A DNA stretch of 64,000 nt from Excoecaria cochinchinensis (lineage: Eukaryota > Streptophyta > Magnoliopsida > Malpighiales > Euphorbiaceae), in assembly GCA_947683425.1 (NCBI GenBank), contig CANTUQ010000159.1, positions 2,604,001-2,668,000 on the forward strand, given 5' to 3'. Below, in pieces: positions 1 to 10,787 of the stretch. The notes beneath the pieces were generated by a model, which did no database searches, had not been told where the DNA came from, and was given only the letters and a program-made list of their open reading frames with translations. The first letter of the stretch is position 1. Each line of letters starts with the position of its first letter. Position numbers and translations under genes: made by a program.

Positions 1-378
1 TCATTAATGAAAATATTTTTATGTGATTTTCTTTTTAACGTGCATAAAAAAATATATTTATTACGAATTACATGACAAATTAATTAAAAGAAAAATAAAG
101 GAAAAAAATAATAAAAATATTACATCAACCAAAATAAACCTCCTGGATTTCCTCATTTACTCACTAGGGTGCTCAAACATAAAAGAATAAGTATTGAAAA
201 AAAAATAAAGACAAATAAAATTGATGTTAGTAATTAAATAAAAAAATCAATTAAACACATAAAATAATCAAAATAAATAAAAAATAAAATAAAATGCATT
301 ATGAAAGTAAAATAAATTAAATAATAGAATGAAGCAAATAAATTAACATATTAATAAATCAACACCCAAGGAAACATA

Positions 379-440
<62 letters not shown>

Positions 441-1433
441 CAACAACAACAACAATAACAACAATAACAACTACAACAAAAAAGGATGAACAATCAAGTA
501 AATAAAAAAATAAAAAATTAAAATAAAATATGTTAAAGAATGTTAAATATATGACTCAAATCACATAAAACGAAAAATAAATAATAGATCTCAAGATCTA
601 CATGGTGATTAATTGATTATAAACAAAAAATAATCATAAAAAATAAAAAATAAAATTTAAAATTGAACCCAGAATACTTACCCTCAGAATTATCGATTTG
701 AAAAGCGAAGATCGTGAATTGTTTCCTTGTCAACAATCTACGAAAATCAAATTAAGAAACAACAAAAGAACTCAAGCTTTTTTCTCTCTAAAAAACTCAA
801 GAAATCTTTGATATCAAAGAACAATTTTCACAATCTCAAGTAAAGAGAATTGATTTCTCTCACTCAAGTATTATTTTTCAAATCCGAAACTGAAGATTTT
901 TAGAAGAATTCTTCAAGAAATCTTGGTTTTTTTCAAAACAAATCTTAGATTTTTTTCTCTAAACTCACCAAAAAAGCCCCCTTTTTTTCTCTAAAAAAAA
1001 ATATTTTATATCCCAAAAAAAATAGTTTTAGAAAGCCATTAAATCAATTTAGTTCCCCTTGAAATATAAAAAAAAAAAAAAACTAATGAATCTTAAAAGT
1101 AAAAAAAAAATGTTTTAAAATTAAATTCCCCAATAAAAAGAGAAAAATATACATTTTTGGCCTAAAAAATGCCCAATGAGCATGGGGCAGCATGAGGGGC
1201 ACTTGCCCTTGAGCACCGACAGCCGAAATTTTAATTTTTTTTTAAGAAAAATTGACAAAAACTATAACTTCCAACCTTCTTTTTTATTTTTAATTTTTTT
1301 AATATACTTTTTATTTTTAAAAAGAAATTTTGATAAGAGAACTATGACTTTCAACCTTTTTGCCTGTGAACAGGCACTTAATTTCATCATTGGGTAACCC
1401 TGATCTGGGTTTCCTCGAGATCCGGTGTCTACA
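1..1433 (-). repeat. 3' LTR of L0 (partial, continues left of window)
   Basis: On the minus strand the LTR starts with TGTAGACACCGG at 1433, then gives a Tat-type start also seen at 48791 and 61008 (the ACCC-AATGATGAAATTAAGTG stretch). The Tat-2 LTR is 2878 bp, so roughly half of this one lies in the window. It carries a (TAA)n tract and a good splice-donor-like site near 680. A short GC-richer patch near 1170-1215 is placed like the GC island of the other Tat LTRs. Confidence 0.8.
376..472. repeat. (TAA)n/(CAA)n microsatellite in the L0 LTR
   Basis: About 20 TAA units are followed by CAA and mixed units. On the element's own strand this is (ATT)n next to (TTG)n, the same pair and order relation found in both Tat-2 LTRs at 50.0-50.2 kb and 62.3-62.7 kb, so the microsatellite is an inherited LTR component. 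Confidence 0.85.
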
Positions 1434-1450
1434 GTTGCCCCCAATTTTAG
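1434..1450 (-). promoter_or_regulatory. Polypurine tract of L0
   Basis: On the minus strand the sequence AAAATTGGGGGCAAC directly precedes the LTR start TGTAGACACC. The same AATTGGG/ACTGGGGGCAAC tract precedes the 3' LTR of Tat-2 and Tat-NA. It would prime plus-strand DNA synthesis. Confidence 0.7.
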
Positions 1451-1599
1451 GGAAGCTAGTGCATGGGTGCTTAGGTGAGCCGAAATTTAGAGAAAAGGAA
1501 AGGAGCCCGTACCTGAGGCTGCTACCTTACTGCTGTGTTGATGGAGTTGTGGCGAGTTTGACTAATGCCAGTTTATTGACGTGTTAAGCTATGCTCTAG

Positions 1600-2070
1600 G
1601 TGGCTAATTGACGTCCCCTTGTTGGCATGTTGCATTCTCATAGGGCTGATGCTAGATAGATGCCCCCTGAAGAGCTGGTTACTTCCTGAAGAATAGTATT
1701 GTGATTTGAATTTCATCCTCTTAGATTGCATCGAGTCACTGACAAGACTATAAAGTGAGGTCATTCTTCAATTTCATTGAGCCGTTATCCTGACCATACA
1801 GTGATTGCAATCCTCTTGGATTGACCGAGTCATTTTAAAGTTATAAAATGCAGACATTATCCTCTTGGATTGCATCGAGTCATCTCAGACTTACAAAATG
1901 CAGACGTCATCCTCTTTGATTGCACCATGTCATCTCAGACTTAAAAAATGCAGATATTCTGGAATTTCACCGAGTTGTTATCCAGACGATACAGTGATTG
2001 TTATCCTCTTAGATTGCACCAAGTCGCTGACAAGACTACGAGGTGCAGATATTCTCTAAATTGGCTTTGG
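1600..2070 (-). repeat. Tandem repeats in the 3' noncoding region of L0
   Basis: Diverged units of about 45-60 bp contain CCTCTTGGATTGCATCGAGT followed by CTGACAAGAC or CTCAGACTTACAAAATGCAG. Read on the minus strand they match the Tat-2 repeats at 60.0-60.86 kb (TGCATTTTGTAGTC, GACTCGATGCA). A TGCAT/ATGCA stem closes the unit at 1871-1902. Confidence 0.75.
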
Positions 2071-2593
2071 CATCTAACTATTTGTCATAATGTCTTGCCT
2101 CAGCTATTTCCTTCCTTAAAAAATTGAGGTCGTTCTTTCGGGTGACATTGATGCCAAATTTTCCTACATAATTTATAAAACAAATGTATAGGGGTAAATT
2201 ATGCATGCAAGAATGCATGAGCCATGCAAAATGGAGGAGATAGATTCGCCTCAGCAACTATAAATTTTAAGGGTGGCGTTCATTTGGCGAAGAGTGGCTG
2301 GGGTGGCCTTCATTCCTGATGACTTAGATGGAGACCATTCTCGGCTTGAATGCCCTCTGCATCGACCCCACCTCTTTCACTCCTAGAAGCCCCTTAGTGC
2401 TCCTGGTAAAATTTGTCATTATTTTAAAGGTAGTGCGCCCCTTATGGGTTTTCACACTAGCTTTACTTGTTGGAAAATACTTCCTTTTCGAATTTTCGCA
2501 TAACCTTGTGCCTAATGTTTGCCTGGAGTGGACCTAACCCATTCTAGTGGCTCTTTTATTTTTTTATTTTATTAATTTTTTTTTATAAGGTAG
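2071..2593 (-). other. Conserved 3' noncoding region of L0, distal part
   Basis: The minus strand reads into the same succession as Tat-2 59,510-59,640: GGGTTAGGTCCACTCCAGGC, a TAGGCACAAGGTTATG stretch, then GCTAGTGTGAAAACCCATAA. No ORF of note. It ends at the Athila insertion, with target duplicate GGTAG at 2589-2593. Confidence 0.7.
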
Positions 2594-4510
2594 TGATATA
2601 AACCAAAATAGCTCATATTTACTTGATGTTTTGTGATTAAAATTATGTTTATTTATGGTAAATTATTTTAGAATTAGGTATGTTTTGTGTTTGTTTTATG
2701 TTTTATGAGTATATGCGAAAATGGACAAAATGTGGAAAAAGGAGCAAAGTTGAGCATGAAAAGATGGTCTTTCGCTAGCGTGACAGGCGTCACAAGCGCG
2801 ATAGAAGGCGCCTAAGAGGAAGGAAGAGAAAAAAAGAAGAAAAGCACAAACAAGGAATACCGCATACTGTCACGAGCATGAAGGAGTTACGAACGCGACA
2901 AAGCAACGAGGATAGAATAGTTAATGCAGCTGAAGAAAGCCAAGGAAAAGGAGTTCGTGCAGACGTTCCGAGAGCGATAGACGTCGCAAGCGCCACAAAG
3001 AGATCAATTGGGGTAGTTATTCTTGAATGGCCACTTTAAGAATTGGGACTTTTTCCAAGCTTTGCAACTCTTTGAAGAAGCTTTTCAAGGGACATGGATT
3101 TTGCACATTATATATATTAAATTCAGTTGTAAATTTAGGATGATGGAATTTTCACTAGGGCTTTTCTGTAAGTTTAGAGAGAAAATAATTTTTGTAGTTA
3201 AAGTTCTTAAGTTAGTTTTTATGATTTGAAGAGAAGACAATTGCAAAGAGGAAGAACATACTTTGTTAAAGGAAAAAGGGTTGAGAGATCTCCTTCTTCA
3301 TATTTCTAATCTTTTACTTCTTCTTTGTAAATATTAAATACTATATTTATGAACTTGTTCTTTTATATTATGTTTTGTTGTTCATATTAACTTAATATTC
3401 TTATTTGTAGAATTTTCTATTAGTATTTGATGCATGATCATTATAAGTGAGAATTTAGTTGAGAGAGATTCCCATTTAAAACTAATAGAAATTCATCATT
3501 GAAGCATTATTTGAGAGATCATAACGTTAGATGATTGTTATAGGTCACTAATTAATCCTGAAATTTGCATGAATAATCAACTAATTCATTAATAAGAATT
3601 AAGAGTTAGATTATAGATGTATGTTTTAGGCACTCTAATTTATGTCGAGAGAATGAATTGGAATATTATTCAACTTGACTTGCATGACAAGGATAGACTA
3701 ATAATCAAGAATAATAGAGAGAAAACAATTTTTGTAGTTAAAGTTCTTAAGTTTGTTTTTATGTTTTGAAGAGAAGACAATTGCAAAGAGGAAGAACATA
3801 CTTTGTGAAAGGAAAAAGGGTTGAGAGATCTCCTTCTTCTTATTTCTAATCTTTTACTTTTTCTTTGTAAATATTAAATGATGTATTTATGAACTTGAAT
3901 CTTTTATATTATGTTTTGTTGTTCATATTAACTTAATATTCTTGTTTGTAGAATTCTCTATTAGTATTTGATGCATGATCATTATAAGTGATAATTTAGT
4001 TGAGAGATAGATTCCCATTTAAAACTAATAGAAATTCGTCATTGAAGCATTATTTGAGTGATCGTAATGTTAGATGATTGTTATAGGTTGCTAATTAGTC
4101 CTGAAATTTGTATATATATAATCAACTAATTCAAATGAGAATTAAGAGTTAGAATTATAGATGTATGTTTTAGGCACTCTAATTTATGTCGAAAGAATGA
4201 ATTAGAATATTATTAAACTTGACTTTCATGACAAGGTTACACTAATAATCAAGAATAATTACTTCAAGTTCCATTAATTATTAATTCATCATCAGTAATC
4301 CTTCTTGTCTTCTTTGATCATCATTAATTAGGTTTAATTAACTTTCATTACACTAGTAGTATAGAATTAATCTTCAAAATATTGAACATTATGAATAAGA
4401 TAAAATCAAGTAGTAATAGTGAGTAATAATCAACATACGTTCCTCATGGGAATGATATATAAAGTACTATAATCGGTAAACCGTACGCTTGCAGATTAAA
4501 TCGTGCAACA
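2594..4510 (+). repeat. 5' LTR of the Athila-like element
   Basis: It is 1917 bp, from TGATATAAACC to GCAACA. The 3' LTR, minus its insertion, is about 1360 bp; the difference is a roughly 540-bp tandem duplication present only here. By eye the first 55 bp differ from the 3' LTR at about one base in eight, so the insertion is old. GC-rich CGCGAGCACGA-type motifs lie at 2770-2990. Confidence 0.88.
3178..4256 (+). repeat. Tandem duplication of about 540 bp inside the Athila 5' LTR
   Basis: Segment 3178-3714 (from AGAGAAAATAATTTTTGTAG) is repeated at 3715-4256 (from AGAGAGAAAACAATTTTTG). The second copy has small differences, such as ATATATATAATC near 4110. AGAGAGA at the junction could be the microhomology. 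The 3' LTR has a single copy. Confidence 0.85.
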
Positions 4511-4516
4511 AGTTTT

Positions 4517-4534
4517 TGGTGCCGTTACTAGGGA
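4517..4534 (+). promoter_or_regulatory. Primer-binding site of the Athila-like element
   Basis: TGGTGCCGTTACTAGGGA lies 6 nt after the LTR end. It resembles the tRNA-Asp-type site TGGCGCCGTTGCCGGGGA that I recall for Athila elements, with four differences that look like decay. Confidence 0.6.
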
Positions 4535-5897
4535 ACTGTTATGATTGATATTATTGCCTTTCTAAATCTTGATTTATGATTTCGGATTATAATATTTAAT
4601 TTTTTTATTTTGTTTTGTTTTGACAGGATTTGATAGTTCAAGTATATGCCTAGAACAAGGAGTTCTCAAAAAGAACTTGAACAATTGAATCTGGAGATAG
4701 AAAGATTTTTATTTAGTAACCGTAAATCCAATAAAAATAAAAATAAAAATAGGAGACCAATTATGGTTGATGAAGAGAATCCACCTAGATTGATGGATTT
4801 TGCTACGCCAGCGTTGAGCGGGGCTCAATAAGGGGTGGTAAGGCCTACGATAAATCCAAATCAGTTTGAGATTGTCACACCCCGTTTTCCCCCTAGTAGA
4901 ATGAGCCATTTATGTGAGTATGTATTTGTGTGTGTTTGGCATATCATAAGTGCATTTTGAGAATATTACATGTTTTATGGTTTATTCTGATGTGGGAGTG
5001 CATATGGAGTTAAGGTGTGCATAAGTGGAGTTGTGATTATATGCATGTGAGCATATCATTGTGTGTGTTGCTCATACATGTGTAGGGTGCATTATTAGAG
5101 TGTTTCATTATGTGTGAGTGACATGTGTATCTAGTGTGTGAGTGAGTGATTTCCACCACCAAGATTGTGACAAGTGGACGGTGAGAAAAGAAAGAGAAGG
5201 AAGAAAAGGGGAAACTCAGAATTTTAGGTCCCATTTCCCGTTCCCTCTTCTTCTTCCTCCTTCTTCTTCTTCGTTTCCCCTTAGCCATTTTGCCCTTGGT
5301 CCAAGCTTGTGTGGTGGAGATTGGTCACCCATTGTGTTGTTTTGGGTAAGTTTCTTTGCATTTTTTGTTTTGATTTTCAAGTTCCCTTCTTTTCTTCATC
5401 TTTTTCTTTGTTTAGGGTTTTGAATTTGTGTATTTTTGTGGTTTGTTGCTTAGTTGAGCCTCCAAGAGATCCTAAAGGCAAGGAAGTTGCTGGATCTAGT
5501 GGAACCAAGTGATAGAGCTTCTAATTTTGAGGTTTGGGAATTTGTGTTATGTTTTGATAGCATGTGTTAATTGAATGAAATTCTTGAAATTTTAATGTTC
5601 TTGATGCTTTTACTAGTTCTTATGTTATGGGTTTTGGTTCTCTTTGTCTATTTAACCTTGATTGTGAATTTTGGAATCATTTATGAGATTGATGGATTTG
5701 TATGTGAATAGTGATGCTATTGATTGTGTAAATTGATGTTGTTCCTTGAATTCATGACTAAGATTCAATTATGGCATGATTTAATGATGTTTGTTTGGTT
5801 TAATGTTGTTATTGGGGTGTGGGTATGTGATTTGAAATGAATTTGAGGGTTTTTAGCTTGAAAACTCTGCAGTTTGGCTCGACAGTGTGGATTCTGG

Positions 5898-6420
5898 GCA
5901 TGGGTCACGGTGACAACAAATTTGGTTGTGACCGTGAGGTGCCCAGATTTTGCTTATGTTCTGGGTTTTGGGTACGTCACGATAACAACCATTTTGGTTG
6001 TGACCATGAGGTACCCAAACTTTAGCTTCTGTTGGGCTTCCTTGGTACGTCACGGTGACAACCATTTTGGTTGTGACCGTAAGGTACCTGGAACTTCACT
6101 TGTGTTTTGGGTTGGGGACATGCCATGGTGAACACCATTTTTGTTGTGACCGTAAGGTACCTAGAACTTCACTTTTGTTTTGGGTTGGGGACATGCCACG
6201 GTGACAACCATTTTAGTTGTGACCGTGAGATGTCCAACTTTTGGGTTCTGTTGATTTTTCTTGGTACATCACGGTGACAACCATTTTGGTTGTGACCGTG
6301 AGGTACCCCTTATCACCATTCTGCCGAGAGCTTTGGTATGTCACGGTGACAACCAGTTTGGTTGTGACCATGACCTACCTGTCACGGTGACAACCAATTT
6401 AGTTGTGACCGTGACCCACC
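5898..6420 (+). repeat. Array of eight near-palindromic hairpin units in solo LTR A
   Basis: The unit is CACGGTGACAACCA, a spacer of about 4 nt (ATTT/TTTT), then GGTTGTGACCGTG, giving a stem of about 13-14 bp with one mismatch. Copies start near 5904, 5977, 6048, 6123, 6196, 6270, 6343 and 6381. Spacing is about 70 bp, closing to about 40 bp at the end. Many are followed by AGGTACC. Confidence 0.9.
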
Positions 6421-7109
6421 CTGTTTTGCAATAAAACCGCTTTTGTTTTACACGTTTTGGGAATGTTAAATTCTGGTTTTTAGCATTTAATATCACTTAA
6501 TATGACCTATATGTGTGCATGTACTAATCCATTTAAAGTTTATGAATTCTTTTTTTTTTTGTTATAATTAAAATGTGGATGTTAATTATATGATTTTAGC
6601 CTGCAAGAGTCAGTCTAGTGGATAGTTAGGCATGCCTAATGGAGTCTCTTAGCTGCAACCCTTTGTTCTGTTTGGACCCTGATCAGGTCCCCATTTGGTT
6701 CCTCGCAAACCCCTTTGTGTTCGGATCTTGTTTAAGGTCCCTATTGAAAATGTTTTGTGGAAATTAAAAGTAAAAATTGATTTCTCGATTCGTACCCGTA
6801 AGGTACTATTTGTGATCGGCTCGTACCCGTAAAGTACTGTTTATTCACTCGTTATCCACTACTTTGAGTTAGCAGGCACTTTTTCATTTTGAATTGCTTT
6901 GCTAAGTATGAGATTATGTGATCCGAATATGATTACTAATGAGATGTTATGAAGGCAGTGACTTTTTATCGAAGGTATGATTTCATATGTTTGCATGTTC
7001 ATATGTTCATACTCTTGTCTATTGAGTATTTCTGATTATGCCATCTGTATGTGTTTGCCTTGACGAACGTTGTGAATGGTTGTCCTTATGCTATATGTGT
7101 GTTTCCCCA

Positions 7110-7128
7110 CTAAGCGTTTATCGCTTAG
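7110..7128 (+). promoter_or_regulatory. Conserved stem-loop in solo LTR A
   Basis: CTAAGCG-TTTAT-CGCTTAG is a perfect 7-bp stem with a 5-nt loop, followed by CACGG. The same element is in B (20011-20029) and, weakened, in C (near 40944). It lies about 430 bp from the 3' end of A and of B, so it may belong to R/U5. Confidence 0.65.
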
Positions 7129-8529
7129 CACGGTGTGTTTACCCGTGCAGGTGCGGAAGGCGTTTGCTAGGGAGAGTCGCTGCCATCGAAGCCATCATAG
7201 CTAGGTCTTTAGTGTAGGGTCTAATTTTTGGTACCTCGATGATTATTTTGTAATAGAACTCTCTTACTTCAGTTTTGAAATAGCTTCCGCATATGTATAT
7301 GTATAATTTTTGTTATGTAATTATCTTTTGTATCTTTGGGTTGATCTAACAGTAATGTAATGATTTCCATTCTATTAATGCATGATCAGCTTTCTTCATA
7401 AATGGTTTTGTAAAATTTTAAATTACCTTGTATTTCGGTATGTATGTTTATGTATGGATGTATGTATCTTCTGTAACTGTGTGGTGGCACCTCTACTCAT
7501 ACGGCATCTCACTCCTTATCGGATGGGATCGCCTAAGTATGGGTAAGGGGTGTTACAGAGATTAAACCATCTCTTTTACAAATGATTCAAAATAGTGTTC
7601 AATTCTGTGGTTTGGCAAATGAGGATCCAAATGCTCATTTGGCAAATTTCTTAGAAATTTGTACTACCTTTAAGATCAATGGAGTTTCGGCGGATGCAAT
7701 CAAGCTTAGGCTATTTCTTTTCACCTTAAAAAATAAAGCAAAAGCTTGATTGAATTCACTTGCTAGAGGATCCATTACTACTTCGGACCAGTTGGCTCAA
7801 GCATTTTTATCTAATTATTTTCCCCTAGCAAAAACTGCAAAGATTATTAAAGATATCACTACCTTTGTGCAATATGACAATGAATCTTTGTATGAAGCTT
7901 GGGAAAGGTTTAAGGAATTGCAGCGAAGTTGTCCACACCACAATCTTCCAAGAGAATTGGTCATGCAAGCGTTCTATAATGGAGTAAATCCAATCATAAG
8001 AGGAACCATAGATGCAGCTGCGGGAGGTTCTCTTATGAGAAAAACATCAAATGCTGCATTTGAGTTTGTTGAAGAGATGTCAATAAACAATTACATGTGG
8101 CGAACGAAAAGGGCTAAGGTATTGAATTCTTCCCCTGTCAAAGGTTTACATTCCATTGACTTGGTTGTCGCTTTACAAGCACAAGTTGCAGATTTAACCC
8201 ATAAGATAGACAACTTGAACATGGGAGAAACTTTATCAAATGCATGTACAATTTGTGGACAACAAGGTAATGAAAGTGAAGGTTATAATTTGGGTATGGC
8301 AAGTACAGAAGAGCAAGTGAGTTTTATTCAAGGACAAGGGTGTGGGAATCCTTATTCAAATACTTATAACCTTGGATGGAGAAACCATCCAAATTTCTCA
8401 TGGGGGAATAACAACAATAATCAGAATAGAGGAAATGTAGGATTTCGACCACCACAAGGTAGATTTAGAGCTTTGGAAGTTAAAATGGATAGATTCTTGG
8501 AGGGAATAAATTTGAAATTCAGTTCATAA

Positions 8530-9039
8530 GAGGAGAATCATAAGAGGCTGGAATCTAAGTTTGATCAAATAGCTAAGAATCAAGCTTTAAATAGTTGTTT
8601 CACTATTCCTTGGACTTTAGGGGATATTGAATTTCCTAATTGTTTGTGTGATTTGGGGGCTAGTATTAACCTTATGCCATTATCAATCTTTAGAAAGTTA
8701 GGTTTGGAAGATGTTAAATCTACCTCAATGGTATTGCAATTGGCTGACCAATCAATTAAAAGACAATATGGCATAGTAGAAGATGTGCTAGTTAAAGTGG
8801 ATAAATTCTTTTTGCTCACTGATTTTGTGATTTTGGACTTTGCTTATGATGTTAAATGTCCATTGATTTTAGGAAGACCTTTCATGAGAACTGGTAGGGC
8901 ATTAGTTGATGTCTATGAAGGGACTTTAGTTTTAAGAGTGGGGGAGGATAGTGCAGAGTATCACATGGATAAAGCACTCAAATACCCCATGGATAAAAAT
9001 GTGTGCATGAAATTGATGTTATTAATGCTTGTGTACTAG
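8530..9039 (+). pseudogene. Athila aspartic protease region
   Basis: The retroviral-type protease cuts the gag-pol polyprotein. It is in the same frame as gag, directly after the gag stop at 8527-8529. The active-site motif CDLGASINLMPLSIFRKLG is at 8647-8703, with flap and C-terminal parts ILGRPFMRTGRALVDV at about 8866-8914. DLGA instead of D(S/T)GA is usual for Athila. The frame closes at 9037-9039, while similarity to the pol linker continues in another frame from about 9003, so a frameshift separates protease from RT. Confidence 0.8.
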
Positions 9040-10754
9040 AAGTTTTGGATGATGCAGGTAAAGAGGAGGTCAATCTTGAGGATGAAGTTCATGAGGAGGA
9101 GGAGCAAGAGAGCTCAAGACCTGAAATTTTGAGTAAAAGTGTAGATCCACTTCTACCATCCATTGTAGGTCCTCCTAATGTTGAATTGAAAGAACTTCCA
9201 AGCCATTTAAGGTATGCATTTCTTGGTAACAATAGCACTTTACCTATCATTGTTTCTAATAAGTTAACTAATAAGCAAGAGTCTTTGTTGTTAGAAGGGG
9301 TTAGAAAGATGTTCAAAAGTATAGGTTGGCAAATTTTTGACTTAAAGGGAATTAGTCTCAATATAGTGATGCATAAGATTAACATGGAAGATGAGTGTCA
9401 ACCTAAAGCTGATAGACAAAGGAGACTTAACCCTAATATGAAGCAGGTAGTTAAAAAAGAAGTCATTAAATTGTTAAATGCTGGTATTATCTATCTGATT
9501 TCGGATAGTGCACGGGTGAGTCCTATACATTGTGTACCAAAAAAGGGGGGAATGACTGTTGTTAAAAATGAGAATGGAGATTTGATTCCTACATGAACCA
9601 CCACGGGTTGGAGGGTTTGAATTGACTATAGGAAGTTGAATTCAGTTACTAGGAAAGATCACTTGCTTTTACCATTTGTAGATCAAATGTTAGAGAGGAT
9701 AGCTTGCCATTATCACTATTTCTTCCTATATGGATTTTTAGGGTACTTTCAAATATTCATATACCCTAGTGACCAAGAGAAGACCACATTTACTTGCCCT
9801 TACGGGACTTTTGCCTATAGAAGAATCCCTTTTAGTCTATGTAATGCACTAGCCACTTTTCAAAAGCGCATGACTTCAATTTTTGCGGATCTAATAGAAG
9901 AAATTATGGAAGTTTTCATGGATGATTTTTCAGTTTAGGGTGATTCTTTTGAGTTGTGCTTGAATAACTTGGATAGAGTCTTAGCTAGATGTGAGGAAAC
10001 CAACTTGGTACTTAATTGGGAAAAATGTCATTTTATGGTAGAAGAAGGGATAGTTCTAGGCCACAAGATCTCAAGTAGAGCTATATAGGTTGATAGAGCT
10101 AAAACTGAGTTGATAGAGAAGTTGCCTCCACCTACTACACTTAAGGGTGTAAGATCCTTTTTAGGTCATGCTGGATTCTATAGGAGGTTCATAAAGAATT
10201 TTTCATTGATTGCAAAGCCTTTAACTAACTTGTTAGTTAAAGATGTGCCTTTTGACTTTTCTAGTGCATGTATGCATGCTTTTGAGCAATTAAAGAAAGC
10301 TCTTCTAAGTGCACCTATAATCACTTCTCCTAATTGGGATTTACCTTTTGAGATAATATTTGATGTAAGTGACCTTGCGGTAGGATGTCTGCTAGGTCAG
10401 CGCCAAGATAAGCATTTGCATGTCATTTATTATGCTAGACATTCATTATCAGCACCTCAATTCAATTCCACCACAACTGAAAAAGAAATGTTGGTTGTTG
10501 TTTTTGCATGTCATAAGTTAAAATCTTATTTGTTAAGAACTAAAGTTATAATCTATATGGATTATACAGCCCATAGGTTTTTGTTTGCTAAGAAAGATGC
10601 TAAGCCTCATCTCATACGTTGGGTTCTTTTGTTACAAGAATTTGATATTGAGATTAGAGATAAGAAAGGTTTTGAAAATTTAGTTGCTGACCATTTGTCA
10701 AGATTAGAAAATGATGAAGGACTTTTAGGGGATAGCAATGAAATAAATGAATAA
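9003..10754 (+). pseudogene. pol: Athila reverse transcriptase and RNase H
   Basis: RT copies element RNA to DNA and RNase H degrades the RNA strand. One frame runs the whole length with four stops: TGA 9594, TGA 9618, TAG 9936, TAG 10086. Visible are the acidic linker (about 9070-9115), the N-terminal palm (GIIYLISDSARVSPIHCVPKK), YRKLNSVTRKDHLLLPF, the finger/palm YGTFAYRRIPFSLCNA and the catalytic FMDDFSV at about 9918-9935. RNase H follows: FDVSDLAVGCLLGQ, TEKEMLVVVFA, an MDYTAHRF strand and LVADHLSRLEN, giving the acidic D-E-D-D set. The match to Athila RTs is close, and the stops show inactivity. Confidence 0.9.
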
Positions 10755-10787
10755 TTTTCGGATGAGTCTTTAATGTCCATCGAGTAA

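Larger units (their letters stand above)
4873..7557 (+). mobile_element. Solo LTR A, inserted in Athila gag
   Basis: It is 2685 bp, from TGTCACACCCCG to GGGGTGTTACA, flanked by GAGAT at 4868-4872 and 7558-7562. It has no coding region. It shares with B and C the block AGTCAGTCTAGTGGATAG...GGACCCTGATCAGGTCCC (about 6605-6690) and the stem-loop near 7110. TG...CA ends, a 5-bp duplication and no internal region make it a solo LTR, probably Ty3/gypsy. The lineage is not assignable without an internal region. Confidence 0.8.
4646..8529 (+). pseudogene. gag: Athila gag, interrupted by solo LTR A and by stops
   Basis: Gag forms the virus-like particle and binds element RNA. The N-terminal piece (4646-4829, MPRTRSSQKELEQL) ends at a TAA. 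Coding similarity resumes after solo LTR A at 7558 and meets a TGA at 7747-7749, most simply a former TGG. A 260-codon open stretch then runs from 7750 to 8529. It has the retrotransposon gag core (LAQAFLSNYFP, LYEAWERFKELQRSCPHH, MQAFYNGV). Near residue 157 of that stretch is a partial knuckle, ACTICGQQGN, with too few Cys/His for a functional zinc finger. The apparent start at 7750 is a TTG and not a real start. Confidence 0.85.

Noticed and set aside
5142..5512. Overlapping ORFs of 67-93 codons in solo LTR A
   Set aside because: They lie in the pyrimidine-rich leader of an LTR with no homologous frame in B or C.
4873..7557. DNA transposon reading of the TGTCACACCCC/GGGGTGTTACA ends as terminal inverted repeats
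   Set aside because: Inverted similarity is only a few bases; TG...CA ends and 5-bp TSDs fit LTRs better, and lengths of 2.7-3.9 kb without transposase fit solo LTRs.
7750..7752. Start codon of Athila gag at 7750
   Set aside because: The codon is TTG directly after an in-frame TGA; the real start is the ATG at 4646.
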